Assembly (NCBI RefSeq): GCF_000003815.2
Contig: NC_049983.1
Location: forward strand, 658,524-722,523
Direction: 5' to 3'
Source: Branchiostoma floridae
Taxonomy: Eukaryota > Chordata > Leptocardii > Amphioxiformes > Branchiostomatidae
DNA length: 64,000 nucleotides
The position numbers and the translations under genes are program-made. A model generated the notes under the pieces. The model was not told the DNA's origin and did no database searches. It was given only the letters and a program-made list of their open reading frames with translations. Numbering within the stretch: position 1 is the first letter of the stretch; each line of letters opens with the position of its first letter. Of this stretch, positions 12,001-22,503 are shown piece by piece.

Positions 12001-12854
12001 AAGAAAAGATACTATAATCTGAGATCTTAGCGCACCTTCCTACTACCACGGAGGTTAAAGACTTAAAAGAGGTCTTTCTTTAACCTCTTTGCTACTACAA
12101 CTACCACCACTACCACTACGTTTACTACTACTACTACTACTACTAGTGCTGCTACTTCTTCTTCTGCTGCTACATACAACTATATGTGCTAAGTACTACT
12201 ACGTACTACTTCCGAAGCTGCATTGTATTACTACTGTAGAAGGCTTACAGTCGCCTGCGCTGCAGCCGAACGATGATGATGAAGTACTTAATATTTTACG
12301 ATATAAAAAGAAGAAAAGAGATACAAACTACTACTGCCACCACCACTACTAATACTATTGTCGCTGCGGCTACTACTACTACATTCTGCTACTACGCATA
12401 TTTTACTATAGAAAATGACAGCAAGAGAAAAAGTATATACGCAGAGACGAAAGAATGACAATAACAAAAGGTGGGTTCACACGTTCGTATATACTAGTAT
12501 TCAAGTCCGTATGAGGTCCGTATGGACGTCTTAGCCCCTACCAGGCTCCTCGGGTCACTCGAAAAAATAGTTCAGAAATTGGACAAATATAGACACCTAA
12601 TATGCCATACCTTTAGATGGTCGCATGCGCAAACCATACTCCTCTGGCATGCTACGTGTCTAATAAATTTGTACCGTTCAATTTCTTCTTCTTTTTTTAG
12701 CAACATGTGGAGCCTGGTAGAGGCTAAAAAATCCACACGGACAACGGACGGACTAAAATATATACGCACGTGTGAACCAAACCCAAAGACCTAATAACAA
12801 ACTCACCGGTGGGTCTATGAGCGCAACTTCGCAGATAGCGTCCTTCGAAGCCAT
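9090..12854 (-). CDS. BRICHOS-domain type II membrane proprotein, 265 residues
   Basis: Five exons on minus, all phase 0: 12807-12854, 11742-11915, 11188-11334, 10360-10479, 9090-9398 (TAA at 9090-9092). The start ATG is at 12854-12852; a TATAAAAG box sits about 70 bp upstream. Seen: a short basic cytoplasmic N-terminus, one membrane helix at about residues 28-54 (KWVITAVTVVLVTGIIVAGL), a linker, then a BRICHOS pattern: FHVPQ...VRKDFKRNLIVYKDDDDR, C136 (VCFVRAMD) and C198 (DLCTGYTV), the two Cys that pair in this family. After the domain comes RVRR (221-224), a furin-type site, and a 41-residue tail rich in Tyr, Thr, Gly and aromatic residues. This is the Bri2/chondromodulin/proSP-C layout, in which BRICHOS chaperones its own beta-prone C-terminal segment in the secretory pathway. 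The mature peptide's job is unknown. No close named orthologue is claimed. Confidence 0.85.
10160..10225 (+). mobile_element. Retroelement 3' tail with (TTG)n
   Basis: A short stretch ending AATAAAGCTTGTTGTTGTTG in an intron of the BRICHOS gene. A poly(A)-like signal joined to a simple triplet tail is typical of LINE or SINE 3' ends. The body is not recognisable. Confidence 0.45.
10684..10742 (+). repeat. Polypyrimidine tract joined to a G run
   Basis: About 50 bases of T/C followed by ten G. Low complexity and prone to assembly length error; reading frames across it are meaningless. Confidence 0.9.
10940..11104 (+). mobile_element. Retroelement 3' end with (AAATC)n tail
   Basis: Ends GAATAAATCAAATCAAATCA, preceded by a GTAGCCCTGGCTGTATTTC block. 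The repeated pentamer after an AATAAA-like word is a LINE-type tail. It lies in an intron of the minus-strand BRICHOS gene. Confidence 0.5.
12089..12180. repeat. CTA/CTT trinucleotide repeat
   Basis: Runs of CTACTA, CCACTA and CTTCTT words. A related degenerate stretch lies at 12325-12390. Both are in the first intron of the BRICHOS gene. Confidence 0.85.
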
Positions 12855-12922
12855 GGCTAGATCTCTGATGTGTCGGTTGTACACAGGATACGTGTAGAAC
12901 TGAACGCCCCGCTCATTCACCG

Positions 12923-12931
12923 GCTTTTATA
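12923..12931 (-). promoter_or_regulatory. TATA box of the BRICHOS gene
   Basis: The minus strand reads CTATAAAAG about 70 bp upstream of the first ATG, a standard distance for a short 5' UTR. Nothing else in the next kilobase looks like a first exon. Confidence 0.6.
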
Positions 12932-14017
12932 GACCAGGTTCACCCTCTGACAGGATGTGGTCGTTTGGGGGAAACCCGCCACCTTCTTAGAAGCCTAAAC
13001 CCCCTCAGCAAATCTACGAAGTTTGCAGATTGGCTCAAGATCTGCTTGTGTGCGCAGAAACATGATATTTTTTGTCCCGTTGTTTCCTCATATAGTCTTT
13101 CTTGGATAGCTCCGTTTTAAAATGTTCACCACATAACTGAAAGAAGCCAACCAATGTAGGTCACAGCAAGGAACCAGCGCTGGCGAGTTCAAACACCTTT
13201 TCGTGTTATATTGCACGTACGCACGCGACGGCATGATTTTGTTTTTGTGTCAGTTGTTGCTCGATGGTAGACTATTTTTTTATAAGTGAGAAGCTAAGGT
13301 GTTCGTTCCTTGATAGTACACCTTTGCAAGTCAATATCTACATACTTCAAATTTCCATGTTGCCCACTTTTTAATACTGAGACATAGCTTTCACTGTTTG
13401 CCTTTTGTTGCTGTTCTATAAGATCGGGGTCAACGACCGCAGAAAATGAGGTTTGCTTTGATTAAAAGGCTTAATACATTATCAGCAGAGGACAGGATGT
13501 CCCAAATTACTTCCTCAATCACAATTTTTCGCCTCTGTTTGCAACTTCGAAGATTTGGCTCGGTTAAAGCTTCCAAGAAGGACTGGTCCGAGCTTAGGAC
13601 CTTGAGGGTCACGTGACTGTGCTACAGCGCAGAATGCGACCGGAAGAGTCAGACTCGCCAAGCAGAGGTTCGGCTCCAGATATTTTTCACGTGTCTTTAT
13701 GGGATTTTGTAGGGCTGTGCTGTTTTTTTTTCGTGGGTAGTCGACAATGGTTATAAATAGAAAACCCTAAAAACGTTTAAAATCACGTCAAAAACAGCCG
13801 GAGGCGAAGCTCTGCTAGTAGATAATCGGAAGACCAGTCATGATGACAATGTTTCGGTAGTTTGCACGGCTTGGCCCAAACTCTGACAAGCTTCGTAATT
13901 GTTGTATTGTCGGGAAACCTACCGAAACGTTATTTTATTACTAACTGACTATTGAGCTCGTCCAACTTTACCGCGAAGAAGTCTTTTTTGGCACATGTGG
14001 TAACAGCGAGTTTAACC
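12932..14017. other. Intergenic stretch, no gene seen
   Basis: Upstream of the BRICHOS promoter. No splice-flanked coding block, RNA gene or clear repeat end was found on either strand. Confidence 0.5.
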
Positions 14018-14189
14018 TAATCTCCAAGCAGATCCTACGGTAGCATAAATTAGTATCAAAAGCAGGCAGAGGAGTGAAGCCGGCTTAGGAGTGTGTTTCG
14101 CTACCGGCAAATGTACACCTCTTGGCTGCCTACACTCCTTGGCCAGTTTGGTACTATCTTATGCCATTGTAGGATCTGCTTGGAGATTA
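14018..14189. mobile_element. 172-bp MITE with 9-bp target duplication
   Basis: Terminal inverted repeats start TAATCTCCAAGCAGATCCTA on the left and end with the reverse complement on the right (near-perfect over about 38 bp). AGTTTAACC is repeated exactly outside both ends (14009-14017 and 14190-14198). A 9-bp duplication is typical of Mutator-like elements. No coding capacity. Confidence 0.9.
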
Positions 14190-14573
14190 AGTTTAACCAC
14201 ATTGCGTGGTTCTCCGATATATAGCCTGAAACCCCGCAAAAATGTGTAGCACCATGATTTACTCAATTACAATGCGCAATAAAGGTATATATATATATAT
14301 ATATAATATATTTTAACGGTGGGAAAGGTCTTCTTCCTAAGATCATTGTCTCTGCTGACTTCTGCCCCAGAAGATTGGTAATGAAACATATACAGAGGCA
14401 TGTCAACATTACCCGGAAGTAAGGTTGTTGTGTGTTGTTTGTACTTTAGGCCGTTGACCCCCGCGGACGAGACCATAGTGGACCATGGGGGTGGGTTACT
14501 TTTTTCGCCCACACAATGTGGATCAATATTTATCACCTTATAAGAAATAATCAAGGCGATTATATTTTCAGCT

Positions 14574-14574
14574 G

Positions 14575-14609
<35 letters not shown>

Positions 14610-14825
14610 GTCTCTCTCTGCTCTCTCTGTCTCCCTTCCTCTCTCTGTCTCTCGAGTCCCCCTATCTCTCTCTCTGTCTCCCTGTCTCTCTCTGTATCTC
14701 TCTCTCTCTCTCTCTCTCTGTGTCTCCCTCTGTCTCCCTCTCTATGTCTCTCTCTCTCTCTCTCTGTCTCCCTCTCTCTGTCTCTCTCTCTTTCTCTCTC
14801 TCTATGTATCTCTCTCTTTCTCTGT
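14574..14825. repeat. (TC)n-rich microsatellite
   Basis: About 250 bp of TCTC with TGTCTC and CCCTC interruptions. The long Arg/Glu and Leu/Ser reading frames crossing it are artefacts of the repeat. Confidence 0.95.
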
Positions 14826-15493
14826 ATGCAATTTATAGCATGAAGTGGCTTCACTTTTCTTTCAAATTCATTTCAATCTTTACAACAGTTACTGGATTAA
14901 AAAACAACAACAGAGATTTACTCCCGGGGGCTTCGAGTGACATCCATCACTCTTCTTCAGTGTCGTCACTACCTTATACGATAATGGTGCGCACTTCATT
15001 GACAAGAAAAGTAATGGATACCACGTAAAACGTCATGTTGTAAATCTACGGGTTTTTTTGCATAAACCTAGTTGTAGAGACTGAATTGTATTTAATTTTG
15101 TTTACCTAGACGTCTAACTTTCATAAACGGAGCTTTCATTTACTTTACTTTACTATTGGAGAGTTTACATCTCGAACTGATACTTAATTTCGCCAGGAGT
15201 GGATCATCTTCGGTCCTCAAAATCGATATCTGCAACTCGTTCCCTGAATGGAGTACCTCAAATTTTCACTAGGCGACGCTTCTGTACCACACAGGAGCCG
15301 GATATAGCAGGTACACCAGGTTCCAATCGTGCGTGTATGTAGAAACGGGATAAAGATTAACCCGGGAGCGGGTAACAAATAGACGCCGTGACCTACATGT
15401 ACCCGTCAGGAACACCGAGGAGTATCCCCCGTAACCGGCAATCCACCGGGGCAATTGTGGTTTCAGAGCCCGGCCGGGGCTGAGACATCCCTG

Positions 15494-15845
15494 AAGCCCC
15501 GTTTACAAATCAATAATTTAGCTCGGCCGACTTGTCAGCGAGTTCGAAATGGGCAGTTTCGACCGGAGTATGACCGGCGTTTGGGCGATTACGCGGGCTT
15601 CGGGCGACTTTTAACAGCTCGTCCGTTGGGATTTAAACTCCCGCGTGATGTCAGTTGTGCACCAAAAAAGCAGAAAAAACAATGACTTGAACTTTCCGGA
15701 GGGAAACACCGAGCCCCGTCCAATTTGTGACGGTGCAGATTATTTGATAAAAAGTAAAGCCGATGCTCGGGCGATGTTGATTTTCGGCGAGCTCTGACCG
15801 ATCTACAAATTCGGCCGGCGTCCGCATGAATTGTAAACGGGGCTT
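15494..15845. mobile_element. 352-bp MITE with AAGCCCCGTTTACAA ends
   Basis: A perfect 15-bp inverted repeat, AAGCCCCGTTTACAA (15494-15508) and TTGTAAACGGGGCTT (15831-15845). Taking the repeat as AGCCCC..., TGA flanks both ends, so the duplication may be 3 bp. The interior holds several CGGCCG/GGGCGA words. Between 14190 and 15493, apart from the TC repeat, nothing recognisable was seen. Confidence 0.8.
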
Positions 15846-16228
15846 GACCGCGGCACCGATGCAAAAAAAAAAAAAAAATGGGACCGAAGACTATCTCGGG
15901 TATCTCAAGCTTGTATATACAATATAGTCAGTCCTACACGGTACACCACTCTTTCTGTAGCTGGTAAACGACTTCATTTTTCAGTGTGTGTGACAGAGAA
16001 CGTACGAGTGATGTTGGAAAACAGGATAACTTCAAACCAGCAGATGTATCCATAACCTGGCCCTCAGTCTATTGTGGTTGTTTTGATACAGAAGTATATC
16101 AGAGGGAGATTTAACGGGTGTATACAGTGTCGTTTTAGGAGCACAACATACTGTCGCAGTGTGTAAGCAGACCCAGTCCTGATTGATGGAGGAAAAACTG
16201 CCTTCCAATCATTGACATTATACGGATT

Positions 16229-16380
16229 CCTTTTACAACTAAAATTCCGAACATACGACATGTAAGATGAAAGGTCCTTCTCTGTCTGTATCCATCCACG
16301 TTGTGGTACATGTCTTTTGTATGTCTTTGTAATGTTTATTGAAATGAAATAAAAAAGTTGAAATAAAAAATTTAAAAAAA
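16229..16380 (+). mobile_element. Short retroposon with A-rich tail and 9-bp target duplication
   Basis: ATACGGATT occurs at 16220-16228 and again at 16381-16389. The 152 bp between them end in GAAATAAAAAATTTAAAAAA. A direct repeat on both sides of an A-tailed body marks target-primed insertion. The body matches nothing I recognise; it may be a LINE 3' end or a SINE. Confidence 0.7.
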
Positions 16381-16389
16381 ATACGGATT

Positions 16390-17359
16390 GGGTCAGGGTG
16401 ACCAAACTCTCCTTACCTGACAAATTGCTCTCCCTATAGCCAGCGTAGACAGTCTAGTAGAACGTAGGCCTGAGCTGAGATGGAAGAACTTCATTGCACG
16501 ACCTTTGTATATGGTACAATGTATGTCAACGGCAGTCACTATATAACACAAGTACCATATATATAGGTATAGAACCAAGCCTAACATCCTAATTAACATA
16601 ACAATAGATGAGCCCACATATTGTCAGCAAAAATTTTCCCTAGAACTGAACACCACGCACAATTCCGTTTTTACACAAACAACCGACCGGTCTCTTCTTG
16701 AACCATTAAACCGGTCCCTAGCCCTGGTGCATCTGCTATCAAGCACCTGCTTTGTACAGAGGTGCCGCCTAGTGAGCATTGGCGGTACTTACTCGCAAAC
16801 ACCGATTTTGAGGACCGGAGATTAATACCATCTGGCGAAATAAAATATTATTGCAAGATGTCAAAGTTCGGAAAGGAGATTTAAGGTCCATTAATGTAAT
16901 GTAGAAATCCATGTAAACAATCTTAAATGCAATTCAGTCCGTACAGATGACGTCAGTGAAGCGAATCATACACCTAAAACATTTATGGCGAGTTTCTTTC
17001 TTTTTGTGTAAGAACAATGTTTAAACTTAACAACTAGAAATCTTGTTCTTTTTAAACAGAAGCATTCGATAAAACAACCATATCCTTTTTGCATCCGCAC
17101 GAAAACATATAAAATGGAGGAATAACACAACAGATATCTGACAAAAACCAAACAATATCATATTATGACCTTATAGGCAAAGTATGACATGATGTATTAC
17201 ATTTGTAATGTGGCTCGATTTAAACAAATCACAGCATCTTATATCTTATTTAGACAGCAATCACAGGTTCAAATACATGGCTTGAAAATGTTTCGGCAAA
17301 AATCTTTTTCTTGATTTCATAAATCTTTTTCTTGAACCGCAAGTAATTGAGTTGCCTAA
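16390..17359. other. Non-coding stretch downstream of the copy 1 gene
   Basis: No exon, RNA gene or clear repeat boundary was seen on either strand. Short open frames here lack any recognisable composition. Confidence 0.45.
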
Positions 17360-17619
17360 GGCCCCATTTCCGCCAGACGGCGATCACGATGCGCTCTCAT
17401 TGCTACCTAAATAGGATATGTGTAACCTCTGATTTCCTACTGGGTGCATCATACAGTGCATACAGCATGTAAAGGTGATAGCGAGACCGAGAGAACTACA
17501 AAACACACAAAACATTTTTTTAAAATCGTTTCTTTTCTATACAATTCGTTGAGCGATCTGTCACATTCTATGTCACAGAGAGAGCGCGGCGAGAGCGCCG
17601 TCCTAGTGGAAAGGGGGTA
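17360..17619. mobile_element. Foldback MITE (family B), copy 1
   Basis: Ends GGCCCCATTTCCGCCAGACG (left) and CGTCCTAGTGGAAAGGGGGT (right, approximate inverse). The interior shares ATACAATTCGTTGAGCGATC and GAGAGAGCGCGGCGAGAGCG with the copy at 30290. Lies just 3' of the last exon of the copy 1 gene. Confidence 0.75.
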
Positions 17620-17773
17620 TAACGCCTTTTTCATTTATAGCATGTGTAAGATCCAAAGCTTTCAAATGCGTAAAATATCTTCTATTCGCACACCAAGACA
17701 CGCTGCATCCAGCACAGTCAACCAAAGAAGTTAGGTATTCAACATGTCTTGAACAACTGATTATTAGTACTTC

Positions 17774-20700
17774 TCAGATAAAAGGATGCTCCAGGACTCC
17801 AAGGTCAGCGTTGTCGTCCGCTGGGTCGTTGATGCGTCTGATCGTTTCTTCCTGCTGTCGGCGACGTCTGATCGCTTGTTCCTCCTCTCGGCGTCGGGCT
17901 TCCCGTTCAGCCTGAAAAAAACACCTAATAAACACCCAATAACGTGGCAATAAAATTGTTGCCATGGCGACGGTTTCATTGTTTTTAAGTATTAATTGTT
18001 GTCTGAAGCATCTCTGAAGCTATCTACAGTCGAAATATTATGGAGATCCGTCAACCCGTTCCCGAGGTATTCCTGTCTAAAGGGATGATGCAACTAAAAT
18101 TCCTGGTATGTCTGGAAAAAATTCATGAAAAAAACGGACGCAAGGCTAGCCCCTGAGGCGTCGCCAAAAACACAGCTTCAACATATAAGCATAATTTCTA
18201 GTGTTTGCAACGATTTTCAAAACAAAAACTCTATGGCATTAGCAACTCATCACACCCTATCATAATGATAATGGTAGGTAACAGTAAATAGGGAAAACGA
18301 AAAGAGGAGGAAAAAAGGAGATGTCACACAGATGTATTTACCTCAACCCTCCTTCTGATTTCCTCTCTCTCCTAAATTGGAAAAACAACAAGAGTTCTGG
18401 ATAAACTTTTGACATAAACGCTCATAGAACACATCATACTAGTATTGTTATGGTTGTGACAGCGAGTATCAATCCTTCGTATTTTAATTTCAGAGGATCA
18501 AAGTAACGAATTCTAGACTGTACCCTTTGCCGTCTCAGTCGCTCCTCTTCTTCCTGAAATGGAGATACGGATACAGTTGAATTCTTCAAGAGTGATTTCA
18601 CCAATATATAGTCTCTATCAACTGTTGAGAAATGAAACAAGAGCGCAACGTACAAAACAGAGGATAGCACATACAATATAGGATCGATGATCTGTCTTAA
18701 ACCTTCGTAGTGGCAATCTATTGTGTGGAGAATAGAGGAAGACTAGCAAGATTGTCAGCAATACTGAACAGTACAGACCTGTTGTCGCCTTGCCGGTCTC
18801 TCCTCCTCCAGTTGTCTGAACCGTGCGCTCCGGCTGCTGAGGGCATTTCTCAAGTGATCTGCCTGGTCTGAACTCATATTTAGGGTCCTCAACTGACCGG
18901 AGCTGAGGACAACATGACATGTACCGCCCAAAAAACTGATTTCTTCAATTTTGGATACAGGAATCACGTCAATTATATCATTTCGGGCGTAGATCAAGTA
19001 ATTATTCGCAACAAAAAGCCTGAAATTTTCTTCGTTGACGATTGCGTAGACTTCATCCGAGAAGAGAAGTTTTTCCTGTAGCTTCAGAGCAGCCAATTCG
19101 TAAATAGACAAAGAGGTGTTCACTTGCCAGCCTTCTGACTGAGCAATGTGTTTTAGTGGTTCAAGAATTCGTTTCTGAAATTCGGTTGATCCGAAAGAGG
19201 TCAACATACGAGAAGAAGACACCCATATCTGAATAATTTCACAAATGCTAAGCCCAGACATCATGGCAAACAAGATGGCACCAATCATAATGGAAACTTC
19301 AAAGCGTTTGGTAGGAACATTAGTAGCTATGTCTTCAATAGTTATATAGGGCGGTGGACTACTAAACACAGAGTATGGGTTGCATGTATCCAATACCAGA
19401 TCCATATATTCTGCTTTTTTATATACACTGAGTGCACTAAAGTCTGTCAGAAAGCCGACCAAAACGTGAGACTCAGTGGCGAAATTAAAGTATTTTGGAT
19501 CTGATTCGTATGCCGTCGATATGAGAGAAACTAGTCCGGACTTTTCCATGCCACGGAGGTAATGCTTTTCCACGCCAATCGCCCCTAAGATGGACATAAG
19601 TTTTTTCGATGGCATGGCGCTGAAGTTGATTGGATGTCGCACGGAATAACTAGGATGGGAGTAAGTTAGTGGCCTCATGACCACGAGTTGGTTGATGTTT
19701 GGGTCGTGAGCCGCGTGCTTCTTAAACTGGAAGATCATGCGTTTGCATCTGTCACTGCCACAGCCAACATCGATGGTTTCGAGACGTATGGCGGTGCCGT
19801 GGTGAACCTGAACAACGGAAGGAATCATTGAGTAGTCCTTGTCAGACTGTCTCTATTGACTATCATAGTCAAGGAAAGCTAAGCGTTTGCGTTTAGGCGT
19901 GGGCTGGCTAACCCTAATGATGTCACGGAGTGAAGGGTACAATTACTTGCCCACTTATATGAGCTTGAACTTGAATTTCTTTTTAATCATACGGCGGCTA
20001 TTTCTCACCGTGTCAAGAGTTAGAAAAAATCAGGGGCCGGCCAAGCCCACATTTAGCCCGATAGCAACGGGGAATCTCGGGGCCACGGGGTCAAGCAGGT
20101 GTTACGTCCGAATTTTTAAAACAAAAAAAAGCCCGTGAACTATCGGACAGCGTTCCTTTTTTCTAAGCATTACGAGGATGGAATCTTCAAACAGCTACGG
20201 GGTAGTCGAGTATATTCAGCATGGCATCATACGCTTCTTAAACAAACATTCAATTTTCTTGGTTTGGAAAATGACGACAAGACAATTATCTCGTCTCAAT
20301 TCAGCCCAATGAGGATCTAGCTATATCTACAATATTTACTGGTTCATTGTGTCTTCGCTTGGAAATTATCCGGATTCATTTCGGCAAGATAATAAATAAC
20401 AGACACAGAGTGCTTACTACTGTAAATGCAGAAACTTTCTCGGTAGTTTAATGTTCGCGGTTTTCACAGCGGCCGCTTCACCGCAAATTTAAAACCACCG
20501 CGAACATTTTTCCATGGCAGTAAGAGACTACAGTGCATGGTGCTACAGCGAACTTAAAACCACCGCGAAATTAAATCCCCTTGAAATTAAATGCATGCCC
20601 TACCTGAACGTACTGTTTCGACAGGTTCTCTGGTCGTGAGTCCACAATCTCCTGTTCGCTGAGAACAAACGGCCCGTTCTTCACATTGTACTGGTAGCGT

Positions 20701-21095
20701 TGACGTTGCTTGACCAACAGGGGATCCTCTCGTAGCATTTGTGTGACCCACAGATGACCTTGTAAGACCAACTCCAGCACCAGGACGATGAAGATAGTGA
20801 AACATGCGGATGACTGTAGGAAAGTAAAATGTATTTTTCTTTACTTGACTTGACAGTCGTGTTTGTCGTGTTATATAATCAGCTGCTTTTCTAGTAGACG
20901 TTTTCCAAAAGACCTGGTTTCTAAATGCGGTAACATAAAATTAACATGTGGAGAACTCATACTTCCATTAAGTTTTTTTTTCAATCACATGCATAGCATT
21001 TCTGTTATGCAACAGAAATGAATAAGAAAATATGAACACTTCCAATCTCTTCTGGTAGGTACCGCATTTCAAAGCATGTCCGAAAACACAGATAG

Positions 21096-21136
<41 letters not shown>

Positions 21137-22503
21137 TACACACACACACACACACACACACATACACACACACACATACACACTGTCACATACACACACA
21201 CACACACATACACATACACATACACACACACGCACACATACACACACGCACACACACGCACGCACGCGCGCGCGCATCGTTATTGTCACCCTTCACCACA
21301 GCAGGGATGGTTTTGTCTCCACTTTTGCTTAAAATGACTTCTACTAATCACATTTAAGCCCCAAAATGAATCTTTAAAAGTCCCCATGCAAGAATGGACT
21401 TTTCCTGTGCACCCCATGTCACCCAATGTAGAATGGTAAAATATACCAATCCAAAAACGCTTCCGCCAAAAAACTGGAATTTTGAATCATCACCCGACCA
21501 AAAATGAATTTGAAAAAAAAACCATCCCCCTCCGTACAAACATGGACTCTTCCTGTGATGTCCCCATGTAAATTGGAGCACTCCAAAAGTATTTCCGCTA
21601 AAATAGGAACTTGACATAATCACCAAAGTCAGAAAATGAATTTTGAACAATGCCTGTGCCGAATTCCAGGTCATTTGGCTGTAAAACCAGGGTACAGGAG
21701 CGAAAAATGTACTTTTTTTATTACAAAAATGCAAAATTAAGCATTTTGTTGTACTGCATGTCAAAAGTGTTATTGATTCTGTATTGTCATATGATCAAAG
21801 CTATCCTGTAACGCGATGCTTTGCCGTACGCGCCTAGCAACGGGACAGAATACCCTAGCAACCGACCGCAGTGTAATGTTCCAGTTTTTGTCACAGCCTA
21901 CTAACACACCAAATAGAAAACCAATTCATCAAGCCGTTCTTTAGTTATTTTTTAAATACTGACACATGTGCAAACGGATAAACGCTGTCCTGAATAAAAC
22001 CTTATTGAGAACTACAGGTGCACTCTCACTGGACTTGCGTCAAGCTTGCGTCACTGCGGGGTTCGTTTGCTGCGCCACCGTTTTGTTATTTTCTCCGATT
22101 TTTTTATAATTCAGATATTGTGTAATACGTAAAAGTATGACCTGCAAGACGAAAAAATACACAAAAAGTAAGAAACTTCGATCTCTATGTCTGAAATTCG
22201 TTGAGTATCTTTCGAACCCGCAGTGACGCAAGCGTGACGCAAGTGCAGTGAGATGCAACCTTTACGGTAGCCTGGACATATATAGCTTTGGTCCGCTACC
22301 GAAGGTTGCTAACTGAGGTAGCGAGGTAGCGACCATTGGAAGCGGACCAAAGCAAAGCTTGACTCTAGGCTACAACTACGAAGTCCATGAATGATATTGT
22401 AGTAGCATACAATGATGCGGGCCAAGCATGTCCTTATCCTGTCTTTTCTACTCCATAGGATCGGTTCTGCAAAAATGGTGTCCCAGCCGCTTCGCTTCGC
22501 CAT
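17774..22503 (-). CDS. Two-TM protein with SAP-like motif, PH/GRAM-like region and coiled coil, family copy 1, 499 residues, no RING
   Basis: Minus-strand exons, all phase 0: 22411-22503, 20604-20813, 18779-19807, 18524-18553, 17774-17911 (TGA at 17776-17774). I chose the ATG at 22503 because the other family copies share it; an in-frame ATG is 9 bp upstream. Residues 1-31 hold the conserved block [11 protein letters not shown] hydrophobic segment at 33-52 and another at 272-297 look like membrane helices. Residues 166-201 ([12 protein letters not shown]...[11 protein letters not shown]) fit the SAP-like motif of MANF and RNF34/RFFL. Residues 363-425 ([20 protein letters not shown]) alternate as in PH/GRAM folds; that is inference. 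From 430 on it is a basic/acidic coiled coil ending EHPFI. Copy 2 continues from the same point into a RING finger; this copy stops. A 29-nt exon-like block at 18343-18371 would shift the frame. Function unknown; perhaps a RING-less regulator of its E3 paralogue. Confidence 0.78.
18343..18371 (-). other. Exon-like 29-nt block, relict or alternative microexon of family copy 1
   Basis: Flanked by TTTAG and GTAAAT on the minus strand. One frame reads RGIRRRVE, which suits the neighbouring coiled coil, but 29 nt does not fit between the phase-0 exons at 18524 and 17911. Including it would switch exon 17774-17911 into another open frame and give a different C-terminus. Either an exon that lost one base or a rare alternative. 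Confidence 0.35.
20420..20596. mobile_element. CTGTAAATGC foldback MITE (family A), abutting a splice donor
   Basis: Left end CTGTAAATGCAGAAACTTTC after TA. The right end stops at AAATTAAATGCA, without the terminal TTTACAG. It reaches to within about 7 bp of the donor (minus GTAGGGCATGC) of exon 20604-20813 of the copy 1 gene. Confidence 0.75.
21096..21272. repeat. (CA)n microsatellite
   Basis: About 170 bp of CA with ATACAC and CGCACG interruptions in an intron of the copy 1 gene. Cys/Val and His/Thr frames across it are artefacts. Confidence 0.97.
21358..21700. repeat. Degenerate two-unit tandem repeat
   Basis: Two related blocks, each with a TTCCTGTG...CCCCATGT segment, a TTCCGC segment and a CCAAA..ATGAATTT segment, at about 21400-21520 and 21545-21650. 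Unknown family; an intron of the copy 1 gene. Confidence 0.4.
22017..22260. mobile_element. 244-bp foldback element with about 44-bp inverted repeats
   Basis: Left arm GGTGCACTCTCACTGGACTT followed by GCGTCAAGCTTGCGTCACTG; the right arm is its reverse complement with few mismatches. TTGCGTCA is repeated twice in each arm. No target duplication was found. A second small hairpin (AGCTTTGGTCCGCT / AGCGGACCAAAGC) follows at 22266-22372. Confidence 0.7.

Noticed and set aside
14267-15028. Long frames on both strands (Arg/Glu-rich and Leu/Ser-rich)
   Set aside because: They are translations of a TC microsatellite.
20968-21357. Cys/Val-rich and His/Thr-rich frames
   Set aside because: They are translations of a CA microsatellite.
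21354-21764. 136-codon minus-strand frame
   Set aside because: It lies over a degenerate tandem repeat in an intron, with aromatic-rich composition and no homology I can recognise.
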